Source: Centroberyx gerrardi (taxonomy: Eukaryota > Chordata > Actinopteri > Beryciformes > Berycidae). From it: a stretch of 64,000 nt of DNA. This document shows, piece after piece, positions 13,601 through 21,715 of this stretch. Numbering within the stretch: the stretch's first letter is position 1; each line of letters starts with the position of its first letter. Under the pieces are notes generated by a model. The model saw only the letters and a program-made list of their open reading frames with translations, was not told where the DNA came from and searched no databases. The stretch spans positions 19,491,381-19,555,380 of the forward strand of contig NC_136019.1 in NCBI RefSeq assembly GCF_048128805.1, in the 5' to 3' direction. Position numbers and translations under genes: made by a program.

Positions 13601-16600
13601 ATTTTGTCCCTATGCTTCCAAACTTTTCAGACACCCTGTATATAGATTTGTGTATATAGATTTGAGCTAACCAACTACCAACTTGTTGTGACGTTCCCCT
13701 GCAGCCTCAGCTGACCCTGCAGAACAGCCTCCTGACTCGATTCCCAGAGACCGGAGAAGTTTCGGTCACCGTCCAGGCTTCCAATGGACGGTCCATGGTG
13801 CAGGATACCAAGACCGTCCGGGTGTACGGTAAGACAAGATACGATGAAACTTCAGGGATGAAAATGAGTCAGCGCAGCAGCAAATATTAATAAGATACAG
13901 CAAAGAAAAATAGAGTTTGAATCAGAATAGGGCAGATGGGGAATATCTAATGCAACTGACAATAACCACATTAGAACGCAATAAGTGGAAATATAAGAAT
14001 GAAGTGTGAAATATCGATGGAAAACGAAATAAACAAAATAAGTGCGGAAGAAACAAATGAGGAATATGTACAAAATGAAAATCTACCAAAAAAAAACCCA
14101 TTATGAAAATAAATAAAAAATATTTAAAAAAAACAGCTTTAATAAATATTCCTCATCTGTGACTCATTTAGACAAAGCAGAGGCAAATGTGCAACTCTGA
14201 CATTTTTCCACTGCTGCCCCCAAACTATTCCATGAGCTCATTTGTTGTTGTTTTGTAACTGTGTCATAGAATGGCTTATGTCAGATTTTCTTGATGTGCT
14301 TGATTTATTTATGAGCTGCAAGCTTTTGTATCTTGAGAGCACATTAGTGTAGCTAGTGTATGATGCAGAAGGAGTAAGTTATTGTCAGGTTTTTTTTATA
14401 CGCTAGAGGATCATGTTGATGCCCGATCCTGGCTGGACCTGATGGGTGTGGGTTTCTTGTGGTTTGTGTCTGACTCCAGTTCAAAAATTCTGTTGAAAAA
14501 TACTGTTACTTGCAATTTATCATTAGGAAATTATAAGCGGTTTCAGGCTTTAGTTTAGGTTTTGAGTCAAAGAAAGTTATTCCCCTTGGAGCAGCATCGT
14601 CTGGGTTGAGACATTTTTCAGGTTAAATTTGGTCAAATGTTCAGGCTTTAGTCAAGCTCATATCCAAATGGTTTTGTGTACACATTCCTGTGCATATCTT
14701 TGTATATGCCGATACATATTCTGTACACATCTGTATGTACCAGTAAGACTCATTTCTTTATGCTCCCTCCATCTGTAGACATTACGACAATTCACATTTG
14801 CCCATTCAGCACACATTTTTGTACGCATGTTCCTCCATCTGTAAATCTTATAATGTGAGCAGTTTGTAATGCATATCTGCGCATCTGGACACATTTCTGT
14901 GTTTTTGTTCCACCATCTGTACACCTGATAATGTGTAATAAGCTAGCACTGCACATTTTGAATCTAATCTAATGTAATGGCTGCTGACTTCCTCTCTGTT
15001 CTCTGTCTAACCCCAGATAACTTCCAGGTCATCCCGCTGAGCTTCAGCCAGAACCTGGACCATTTCAACCCCAACATCCCAGAGTGGAGAGAGGACATCG
15101 GTCAGGTGGTCACCAAAATACTGGCTAAGGTAGGAGTTGACTGGGATGTTAAATGCTGCCTTCAGGGTCTCCTCGTAAGCTCCGACGTCTGATATCGGAA
15201 GTCGTCAATGCGACTCGTCACACATTCAAGTGCTTTTGATTGGAATTAATAAGTAAATGCCCCAGTAAAAATTCTTGTTTTGGTGGCTGTTGTTTTATAT
15301 TCGAATGTAGCGGTGCAGAGATACTTGTACTAAATGCACAAAATGAAAATGCGCATCAGGCATGTAACTGATGATTCATTTATTAGCCAAAAGTTCTTGG
15401 ATATACAGAAAAATGCATGGCAACTAAAAGTGAAAATACAGTAGAAACCAAACAGTAACTTAATAAGTCACTTTTTCCTTCAGTTGTTGATGTGGTTGCC
15501 AGGCTCTCTGCCCCCAAAACGTCACATCAGTTCACACTTTCTAGGTCAGATTTCCCACTTTGGGTCGTACATGTGTGCTTCAGTCATAATTCCAATATTT
15601 CTGACAGCACTTTAAGGCAGCAAAAGACACAATCTGTAATTTCCTCCACCAAAGAAGTTCTGTTTTGGCCCCTGTTAGTTTGTCTGTCTGTCTGTCTGTC
15701 TGTCAGCAGGATATCTCAAAAACTTATGAATGAGTTTACATTAAATTTGGTGGACAGATTGGGATTAGGCCAAGGAACAATTGATTTGATTTTGGCGGTG
15801 ATCCAGCTCAACACTGAATCACCCCACTAATGGCTTTGTTTATGCTTTAAGACATATTTCATGCTCAGATTGACACTTTGATTGAGCCTTGTATACAAAG
15901 GCTGACAATATGTTATCGCTAAACTGAAGTATTGCAGGTATTTTGAGGGTGTGAAAGGTTTGTGAATGTGAATGTTTGTAAAACATTGAGTTGAGTCAAA
16001 AGAACTTGTACAAGTGTACAATTCAGCCATATTTGGTTGAATGAATGCTGGATTCATGCGTTTGTATAACAAAGAGTGTGTGTCTAGGTATTTCTAATGC
16101 ATCCAATATTACATCAAAGATCAGAGGCAACATGAAATGTCCATAATGGCTACTTGTTTTCATTTGGGCAAAAGCTTCTACCAAATGGCGTGTATATTTA
16201 GGGTTGCACATCTACTGATCCACATTAAAATTATTCAAATCGACTACACATTAAAATTATTCAAATCGACTACACCTTTCACAGTGTCCAATCCCGAAAT
16301 TAATCACACCATATAATCTAATAAATCACTTTGCAGTTCCACTGTGAGAGAGTTTTGTTGTAGTAATAATAATAATAATAAACTTTATTTATATAGCACT
16401 ATAAGCAGAGTTTACAACTGGCTTTACAAGAAGGCATAAAAACAAGAATAATGATATAAATAATGAGATAAAAATAAGAAGTACATTGGTTGGAAAAATT
16501 GCGGCCAAGTCTATAAAAATGTGTTTTAAAGGTCCCATATCATGTAAAACAGGATTCCCCTTGCCTCTGTGATTATAAAGGAGTTGGATGGTCTATCTAA

Positions 16601-19600
16601 ACATGGTGAAAGTATCAAAACGCACGGTCGCCAACTAAATCCACACAATCCATATTAGAAAAGCGAGCCTCTAAACGAGCCGTTTGGACTTCCGTAACTT
16701 TGTGGCGTCACAAAGGTCATTATCGCTCATTATCATTTTTGTAAGAAATAATAGACTAACAAAGTGTTTTTTTCAAAGCGGTTGAGCGGTTGTCATTGTT
16801 TATTACTGGAGAGTTTTCCCTACCTGTAGCTGCCGGGCTGCAGCGTCTCACGTTTCACTCTTGAAACGGTTAGCCAATCAGAACAGAGGGTCGTTAATAT
16901 TAATGAGCCTTAAAGACACAGCGACAGAAACAGCCTGTTCTTGGTAAGGCTCAGAGAGATGCTGGAAAATGAACGTGTAAAAATGGATTGAGAGTGTTTT
17001 TGGTTCATGACACCACACACACAGCTTTGAATGGACCTCAAGACACAAAATAAAACACTGGAAAGTGGAGAATATGGGACCTTTAAGAAGGTATTTAAAA
17101 GATGCTGCTGGATTAGTGACATTTAATATAATGAATAATTGAGATCTCATGTTGCTGACCTTTGACCTTTTGGTCCCAGATCACGGGCGTCCCCCAGGAG
17201 TCCCTGGTTACGATGGTGAAGCCGGGCCTCCCCACCACCGCCGACCTGTACGTTCTCCCGCTGGAGAGCAAACCAGCCAAGAGGAGCGTGTTCGTGGATA
17301 AGGTGAAGACACACACACACACACACACAAAGATGGACAAAGACATGTACAGTATAGATAGTATATAAGGGCCAACATGAAGAGTTTTGTTCCGAAATGA
17401 GTTATTCACCTTTAAAAAATGTATACCTACTGTCAAAAAAACAATTGAGAGCACTAAATTAAAATAATTATGTTATTTGATTCACCTTAAATTCTTGTTT
17501 AACATACTAATTAACACTTTTACTCACTGGATCCTCTATATTTCTGAGATATTGAATGATGAGCTTCAGGTATTGGATTTTTTTTTTTTTTCAAAATGAG
17601 TATATAGCGTTTTGGAAATGAACTCGTTGAAAGAGACAGAAGGACAGATCAAGATTGTCTCTCATGCCTCATTTTCTAAAACTTATTTTTTGGGGGGTTT
17701 GAGCATGTTTTGGTGAATATTTTCTTTTTGTCCACAGCGTATTCCAGCCATCATGCAGGCCTTCAACGACAACAACGTCAGCTTTGTGGTACGAGGAGGT
17801 CTGCAAGTGCTGGTGACGCTGACCGACCCGAATGCAGGTACATTCTAATGGAGTTTTTAACCATGTGCCTTGACAGTATTTCCCATATGGAATGAGTAGG
17901 GATGGGACGATACGCTTATCTCACGATACGATTCGATATGCAATATGGAGTTCACGATTCGATACAACCACGATACGATGTAATAAATAAAAGTTCAATG
18001 ACGGCAAAGTCTGACTGTGCAGAATTCTGTTTATTTCTGAGCCGCAAATCTTTCTAGCGATGGCATTGGCTCGCTGGAATGTAAACAACAATTTAAAAAT
18101 GTCAGTACAAAGTGAAAATGATATAATTTGGATGGAGAGCTTGTGAAATTGTGATTTTTCCACCCCGCGATACGTATTGCCACATTTTTGTATCGCAATA
18201 TATTGAGTTTCGATATATCGTCCCATCTCTATGAATAAGTAACCGACAGTTTTGCATTTTCTTTACTAAAAGTATGTGATGTTTTAAATCCGAATGGATA
18301 ATCGCATGTTATTGATCTATTTCCAAGGGCTAGGTCTAGTTGCTAATGACACGGCAGCGAGAGCGACAGAGACTGGTGCGTTCACGAACCATACGACTGC
18401 AGCTTACTGTATGGATGCACTTCACCTTGTTAATACTGCACCCTATGCTAGCTTTTAGTCCTGTGCCTTTTTCCAATGCTGTCCAAATCTGAGTCCAAAG
18501 TCTTGTGCCGTCCTGTGCTTTCTCCTCCACCTGACTCTCCTTCGGCGAAACCGAAATGATGGTGCTCTCTGCGGAGGAGAGACTTCTGCAGCTTTTTAAG
18601 AAAAGCTTTTAGCTCCGTTGGATGCTTTGAAGCTCTTCGTCTATCATTCCTAGCGCTACCCGCAACGCTCTTTCCTTCGGTTTTTGTCAGGGGATTTCTT
18701 TTCCTTCTTCACTATACTTCCTGGATTTGCACTGAATGTGTTGTGCAATGCTAATTCAGTGATTATCATGCAGAGGTAGCGCTTGGTTGCCTGAGTTCTT
18801 GGCTCTGTTGTGTTTCTGGTAGTGTTACATTCGCAGCAGGCGTGCGTGTTGGAGTGTGTGATACCTAGCAAAATTTGTGTCAAACTTGTGTTGTGACTGT
18901 GCATACGCATTGCGTTTTTCTGCATATGTATATTTATATATCCTTTCCTGTGTGTGTGTGTGTGTGAATATATCCTCTCCCCAGGCTACCATGGAGGTGC
19001 TGGAGGTCCCGGTGTTTGGGCTCTGGCCGTCATTTTCCTAATCAGCATCCTCGCCACCGGATCCTTCATCCTCTACAAGTTCAAAAGGTGGGTGCCATGA
19101 TAAAGACCTCTGGCATGTCTGTGAATCTTTAATGAATCCTTACAGAGAAGGCCGTGATCACATAGGACGCTTTTTTTTTAACATGAGCTGTGCCTTTTTT
19201 TCACTTATTTTCAGTGGTTTGGCTGCGGCAGGCTTGCTTATCCTCTAAACTATGCGCCTCGCGTTCGGAGCGCGGTGTGTTTTGGGGCGTTGCCCTGGAC
19301 TCCGAGTTAAGCATGTCTCAACTTTAGCCGCATCATGCATTAGCCTACATCAAAGTGAAAATAGCCCTGGAAACAGGTGCTGTCTTGGCAGAGCTCAGTT
19401 TCAGAATGGACTCCTCATTCTCTTCTTCAAGAGCAAGCAGATCAGTCACTAACTTTCTCTTGTCTATTTGTATTTTCAACAACGTTATCCCATTTGTTAC
19501 TCCAGGTTAACGCTAATTAGTTAGCTTGCAAGTTATCACAACCAGAATGATGTAACACTCCTTGCTCTCCTGTCTGATCATGGCCTAAAATGGAACTGAT

Positions 19601-21715
19601 AGCATTATTTTGCAGTCTTTATTAGAATGTAAGCAGTTAACTAGGGTTAGACCGATATATCAGCGTGCAACTATATTGGGCCGATATTGGGCTTTTATTA
19701 AAAATCAGCCTGTCAGTGTCTTCTACCTCTGATATGATAGAGGTTCCTCCCTGATCCTGAGGAACAGCTAACCTACCAAGAAGAATTTCATCAGTATGGG
19801 TTTCAATGGAGAGTTTTAGTGTCCAAATGCTGTTTCAGAGGCTTTTCCACTCTGATAAGAATACAATTCTGGGGGAAAACACTGAACACTGAATACTGAA
19901 TACGTTTTTGGCATGAAATTGAACTGAAAGATATTGAATATCGGGACAAAATATCATATCCGTATCGGCACACAAAAAGCTATATCGGTCTAATCCTGCT
20001 GTTTACAGTTACTTTGCAAACTAGATAATGTTAAAATGTTGTGATGGTGCAGTCAGTAGCACGACCCATCCAATGCATGAACACAATATGTAACTGCACT
20101 CTAGTTTTTATATGGGTGACTTGCATGGTAAATATCAGTTGATCAATATACTGTCTCCGTGTGTGATAATTTCTGTAACTGCATGCTCTCTCTTTACGCC
20201 CATAAAACACCGACAGCACCTCCCCGCATCCCGAACACAAAACGTCCCACCAAAAAACATGTCACTCAAATGAGAAACAGTGCGAAACACGGCCCCGTCT
20301 TACGAAAACAACAAACGCCGCAGTCCTTGGCTTAGGACTGAGGACGCCTATCCCCCGCTGTTTTTCAGGAAGCTGCCGGGCAGCCGCAACGTCTACGCCC
20401 AGATGCACAACGAGAAGGAGCAGGAGATGACCAGCCCCGTCAACCACAGCGAGGACACCCAGCACATCATCCAGGGCGAGGAGTTCATCGACGACGACCT
20501 GGACTCGCAGACTCTAGGTAACGCAGGAGGTAGCCCCGCCTTCCGTTCCCTTATCAGGACTACCACTAACCACTGCTACTAAAAACCCAAGCCACTAACA
20601 CCAGCAGCTAACACACACCAAGGTACTGGAGGAGTTTGTGTTTTTTCAGTCTTTATTATTGGTATAAGTAAGGCCTCAAAGTTTGGTGTTTAAATTAAGG
20701 GTAACACTTTACTTTAAATGTCGGTCACATAGGCATTGTATGGTCATTATAAGACATTATAAGCGCATTGTATTTGCATCATAAACGCATCAGAAAATAT
20801 CATATCAGGCTGTTTATAAGCTATATATTTATTTATCAGCCATCATAAGCACATTATAATAACATCACAATCATGTCAGAAAATTGCAATTCCTTTACTG
20901 TGCCATCTCATAACTGTGTAGACTCATTATGATTTTCTGATGTGATTATGACATCTTAATTATGTGCTTATAGAGGCTTATAATGCTTAACATACCAAAT
21001 AAATATATAGTACCATGGTAATTATATATCTTATAAGGGATCACTGTATTATGATATTCATAATACATTATGATATGACATTTTCTGATGTGATAATGAT
21101 GTGATTATAATGTTCATATGATGGCTATAAAATGCCTTATGATCAGGGATGTAGTGGAAACTAAACGCTCCTGAACTCAATTTAACAACTTTTTATTTAC
21201 AGAATACAGTTAAACACCTTTTTAGGCAGATATTAAGTCTTTATACAAAAACTTCATGTACACGTCATAGTAAGTAATATGAGATTTATGTAAGTTAAAG
21301 GTTTTATGGAGAAAAGCAAAAAATTATTGTGTTTAAATGGTTGCTTTTTGACAATCACAGACTGGAGGTCATACTTTAAGTTTACCCACCTTTTTATTTA
21401 CCACTACATCACTGGTTATGACCAACATTTAAAGTGTTACCAAAACAGTCATGCATGATTGTATAACTGATATATACTGTATATATAACTGATATATATA
21501 TACAATAGTGAAAACCAATGATATAAAGTGCTATAAACCAAAACTTTACATGATTTGGACGCCATCGCTCATTTCCTCGCCTGTATCCTCAACCTGTGTT
21601 CCTCTGCGCCCCCCCCCCCCCCCCCCCCCCCCCCCCACTCTTGTTGGCAGGCAACCATTCAGGCGTGGTCCTGAGCATCAACTCCAGAGAGCTACACAGT
21701 TACCTGACCAGCTGA
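3033..21715 (+). CDS. sorcs2: Sortilin-related VPS10 domain receptor SorCS2, 3' part (14 exons)
   Basis: Type I membrane sorting receptor; the SorCS family binds proneurotrophins and traffics receptors between Golgi, endosomes and plasma membrane. Exons: 3033-3140, 8058-8178, 8353-8486, 10029-10157, 10401-10572, 11499-11685, 12555-12688, 13705-13828, 15017-15129, 17180-17302, 17738-17837, 18985-19087, 20369-20517, 21651-21715. All junctions are GT-AG and the sum (1,762 nt) stays open to a TGA at 21713. This gives 586 codons, about half of a SorCS protein; the start lies before the window. Order: last propeller blade, cysteine-rich 10CC, PKD-like domain (VDLGDG, HRYEHPGVYKVTVKAEN), membrane-proximal region, one helix, tail. 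The tail (VYAQMHNEKEQEMTSPV, NHSGVVLSINSRELHSYL) matches SORCS2 as I recall it better than SORCS1 or SORCS3. Family assignment is firm, the paralogue call a little less so. Confidence 0.93.
4709..5135. mobile_element. Degenerate hAT-like element (TAGACCxATAT ends)
   Basis: The left end resembles TTAGACCAATATAT and the interior (TTTCAATGGAGAGTTTTAG, then CAGAGGTTTTTCC) recurs in the element at 19642-19997. An inverted version lies near 38040-38120, and related pieces at 51880-51945 and 63505-63560. The right end is eroded, so the boundary is approximate. Confidence 0.5.
5155..5203. repeat. (CT)n microsatellite
   Basis: An almost pure CT run on the + strand. CA runs follow at about 5331-5352 and 5455-5484. 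The open frames crossing them are repeat artefacts. Confidence 0.9.
8058..8486 (+). CDS. sorcs2: SORCS2 exons 8058-8178 and 8353-8486: start of 10CC module
   Basis: The first exon reads VFGHISYRSDWELVKVDF and then PRQCTESDYDSW; the second reads GEKCIMGQERSFRKRK, then FCIKGKSYTSAIT and PCQCSETDFN. Regular cysteines and the order 'CTE-DY--W ... C-MG' are typical of the VPS10 C-terminal cysteine-rich (10CC) segment that braces the propeller. The second exon ends TG|GTGAGC and takes a C from the next exon, giving Cys-Asp-Tyr-Gly. The acceptor of the first exon is preceded by a long GT repeat and its donor runs straight into a CA repeat. Confidence 0.92.
8543..9450. repeat. (TTAGA/TTAGG)n pentamer array interrupted by a hAT MITE
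   Basis: About 600 bp of pentamers, mostly TTAGA and TTAGG with scattered TTCGG and GTGTAG variants, in a SORCS2 intron. A longer internal block is itself repeated (about 8815-8925 and 8915-9025). The array is split by the MITE at 9106-9397. On the - strand it directly follows a retroposon 3' end (9440-9560), so it probably grew from that tail. Confidence 0.9.
9106..9397. mobile_element. hAT-type MITE inserted in the pentamer array
   Basis: The ends CAGTGATTCTCAACC and GGTTGAGAACCACTG are inverted, though the right end has lost or changed a few bases. The element is flanked by perfect 8-bp duplications, GGTTAGAG (9098-9105 and 9398-9405), made from the pentamer array itself. It is 292 bp and non-coding. 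Confidence 0.88.
9440..9560 (-). mobile_element. 3' end of a retroposon, reverse orientation
   Basis: Read on the - strand, the segment ends CCCCATGGGATCAATAAGG, then TTTCATCTAATGTAATG. This 'gggatcaataaagttt-catctaat' end is a common teleost non-LTR retroposon terminus. A related stretch (GATACAGCAAAGAAAA and neighbours) lies at about 13880-13985. The exact family cannot be told from this fragment. Confidence 0.6.
9596..9778. mobile_element. MITE of the AGAGTAACTGAACCCC family, copy 1
   Basis: This copy shares its sequence with 12733-12889 (inverted) and 28861-29000. The common ends are AGAGTAACT(G/A)AACCCC and AGTTACTCTTTAA. TTAA at the right edge suggests a TTAA-target (piggyBac-like) element. 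Confidence 0.7.
10029..10572 (+). CDS. sorcs2: SORCS2 exons 10029-10157 and 10401-10572: rest of 10CC
   Basis: The first exon encodes DYGFERSQTLKTEGDRCFADF, and the second continues from GYRKVVSNVCEGGLN to HTCPLLPPRGLQV and ends in ITFIVHQEQ. The DYGFER...C...FW and STGYRKV-N-C patterns are hallmarks of the VPS10/sortilin C-terminus. Junction phases agree (GG + G). The short intron between the exons has CA repeats at both ends, and the upstream acceptor follows a GT repeat. Confidence 0.92.
10625..10684. repeat. (GT)n microsatellite downstream of a SORCS2 donor
   Basis: About 56 bp of nearly pure GT, starting some 55 bp after the donor at 10572. Other GT or CA runs in this gene sit at 8015-8051, 8181-8203, 9992-10024, 10165-10186, 10331-10361 and 17309-17330. 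Confidence 0.92.
11499..11685 (+). CDS. sorcs2: SORCS2 exon: PKD-like domain
   Basis: The exon encodes GDTSSTKYQVDLGDGVRAIY, then TVTDEPIQHRYEHPGVYKVT and ends in ATMYIQVT. VDLGDG and HRYEHPGVYKVTV are classic PKD beta-sandwich motifs, present in SorCS proteins but absent from sortilin and SorLA. This separates the gene from SORT1 and SORL1. It starts in phase 0 and ends ACAG|GTCGGC in phase 1. Open sequence upstream of 11499 is intron. Confidence 0.93.
11721..12255. mobile_element. TTAA-type MITE (TTTAAAGCTGCACTAGGC ends)
   Basis: The left end is TTAAAGCTGCACTGGGCGA and the right end TTGCCTAGTGCGGCTTTAA, inverted with a few mismatches and flanked by TTAA. The right part (CCAGAATTTAATTTGGGCAAA) is related to sequence at about 37490-37520, 51050-51175 and 62660-62795. 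It inserted just 35 bp after a SORCS2 donor. Confidence 0.75.
12555..13828 (+). CDS. sorcs2: SORCS2 exons 12555-12688 and 13705-13828: second beta-sandwich
   Basis: The first exon encodes APLQEVHLEVVPIAGRNQEV and NLTIFYWWIGDNLQ; the second encodes PQLTLQNSLLTRFPETGEVS and SNGRSMVQDTKTVRVY. Together they form the second Ig/PKD-like fold of SorCS ectodomains. NLT occurs twice and may be N-glycosylated. Phases fit (1 then 0 then 1). A small TTAA-type MITE (12733-12889) lies in the intron between them. Confidence 0.9.
12733..12889. mobile_element. MITE of the AGAGTAACTGAACCCC family, copy 2
   Basis: TTAAAGAGTAACTG opens it and TACTCTTTAA closes it, each with TTAA. The interior matches the reverse complement of 9596-9778, for example GCTATTGGCTGATCTTTGG. 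It is about 157 bp and non-coding. Confidence 0.78.
13330..13510. repeat. Imperfect ACT/AGT trinucleotide-rich stretch
   Basis: Two clusters of TACTACTACTGCAATAC-like triplets separated by about 60 bp of related sequence, in a SORCS2 intron. No function is apparent. Confidence 0.6.
15017..17837 (+). CDS. sorcs2: SORCS2 exons 15017-15129, 17180-17302, 17738-17837: membrane-proximal
   Basis: They encode DNFQVIPLSFSQNLDHFNPN with EDIGQVVTKILAK, then ITGVPQESLVTMVKPGLPTT with ADLYVLPL, then RIPAIMQAFNDNNVSFVV with LQVLVTLTDPNA. This is the SorCS membrane-proximal, SEA-like part that follows the two beta-sandwich domains. Phases are 0 at the two inner junctions and 1 at the last donor. The 2-kb intron between the first two exons carries a dispersed fish repeat and a TTAA-type MITE. 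Confidence 0.9.
15640..15835. repeat. Dispersed teleost repeat (CTGT)n with AATTTGGTGGACAG core
   Basis: Contains (TCTG)n, then CAGCAGGATATCTCAAAAAC and AAATTTGGTGGACAGATTGG. This block is a familiar dispersed repeat in fish and other animal genomes. Orientation and family are not assigned. Confidence 0.55.
16366..16480 (-). mobile_element. LINE/SINE 3' tail, reverse orientation
   Basis: (AAT)n is followed by AAACTTTATTTATATAGCAC, the reverse complement of the 'gtgctatataaataaagtt-(att)n' terminus of fish L2-type retroposons. A forward copy of the same terminus closes the LINE at 40930-40968. Confidence 0.65.
16526..17086. mobile_element. TTAA-type MITE (TTAAAGGTCCCATAT ends)
   Basis: The left end is TTAAAGGTCCCATAT and the right end ATATGGGACCTTTAA, perfectly inverted with TTAA at both edges. 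At 561 bp it is non-autonomous. This end sequence is common in teleost genomes. Confidence 0.82.
17897..18231. mobile_element. hAT-type MITE (TAGGGATGGGACGATA ends)
   Basis: Ends TAGGGATGGGACGATA and TATCGTCCCATCTCTA are inverted. The flanking 8-mers GGAATGAG and TGAATAAG agree at six of eight bases, consistent with an old hAT target duplication. The open frame on the - strand is not a gene. Confidence 0.78.
18985..19087 (+). CDS. sorcs2: SORCS2 exon: transmembrane helix
   Basis: The exon encodes GYHGGAGGPGVWALAVIFLI and then SILATGSFILYKFKR. That is a glycine-rich stalk, a single hydrophobic helix of about 21 residues and a basic stop-transfer KFKR, giving a type I orientation. It enters in phase 1 and leaves in phase 2 (AAAAG|GTGGGT, then G of the next exon). 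Confidence 0.93.
19642..19997. mobile_element. hAT-like element (TAGGGTTAGACCGATATA ends)
   Basis: Ends TAGGGTTAGACCGATATATC and TATATCGGTCTAATCCT are inverted. The target duplication is eroded. The interior repeats the block seen in the degenerate copy at 4709-5135. Confidence 0.72.
20369..21715 (+). CDS. sorcs2: SORCS2 exons 20369-20517 and 21651-21715: cytoplasmic tail and stop
   Basis: The tail reads KLPGSRNVYAQMHNEKEQEM, then TSPVNHSEDTQHIIQG, then an acidic stretch EEFIDDDLDSQTLG, and ends NHSGVVLSINSRELHSYLTS before TGA. The acidic cluster with hydrophobic residues is the kind of signal that recruits sorting adaptors. The final exon follows an unusual run of 28 C bases. If the donor at 20517 is not used, translation would continue for 21 codons to TAA at 20580-20582, giving a different C-terminus. 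Confidence 0.92.
20700..21441. mobile_element. MITE with GGTAACACTTTA ends in the last SORCS2 intron
   Basis: GGTAACACTTTA (20700-20711) is inverted at 21430-21441 as TAAAGTGTTACC. The interior is AT-rich with repeated CATTATAA/TTATAATG motifs. A second element (21144-21414) sits inside it near the right end. Confidence 0.75.
21144..21414. mobile_element. Nested hAT-like MITE (CAGGGATGTAGTGG ends)
   Basis: Ends CAGGGATGTAGTGG and CCACTACATCACTG are inverted with one or two mismatches. The flanking 8-mers CTTATGAT and GTTATGAC agree at six of eight bases. The element lies inside the larger MITE at 20700-21441. Confidence 0.65.
21609..21636 (+). repeat. Poly-C run of 28 bases at a splice acceptor
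   Basis: Uninterrupted C from 21609 to 21636, followed by ACTCTTGTTGGCAG and the last SORCS2 exon. It acts as, or replaces, the polypyrimidine tract. The opposite strand is poly-G. Confidence 0.95.
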
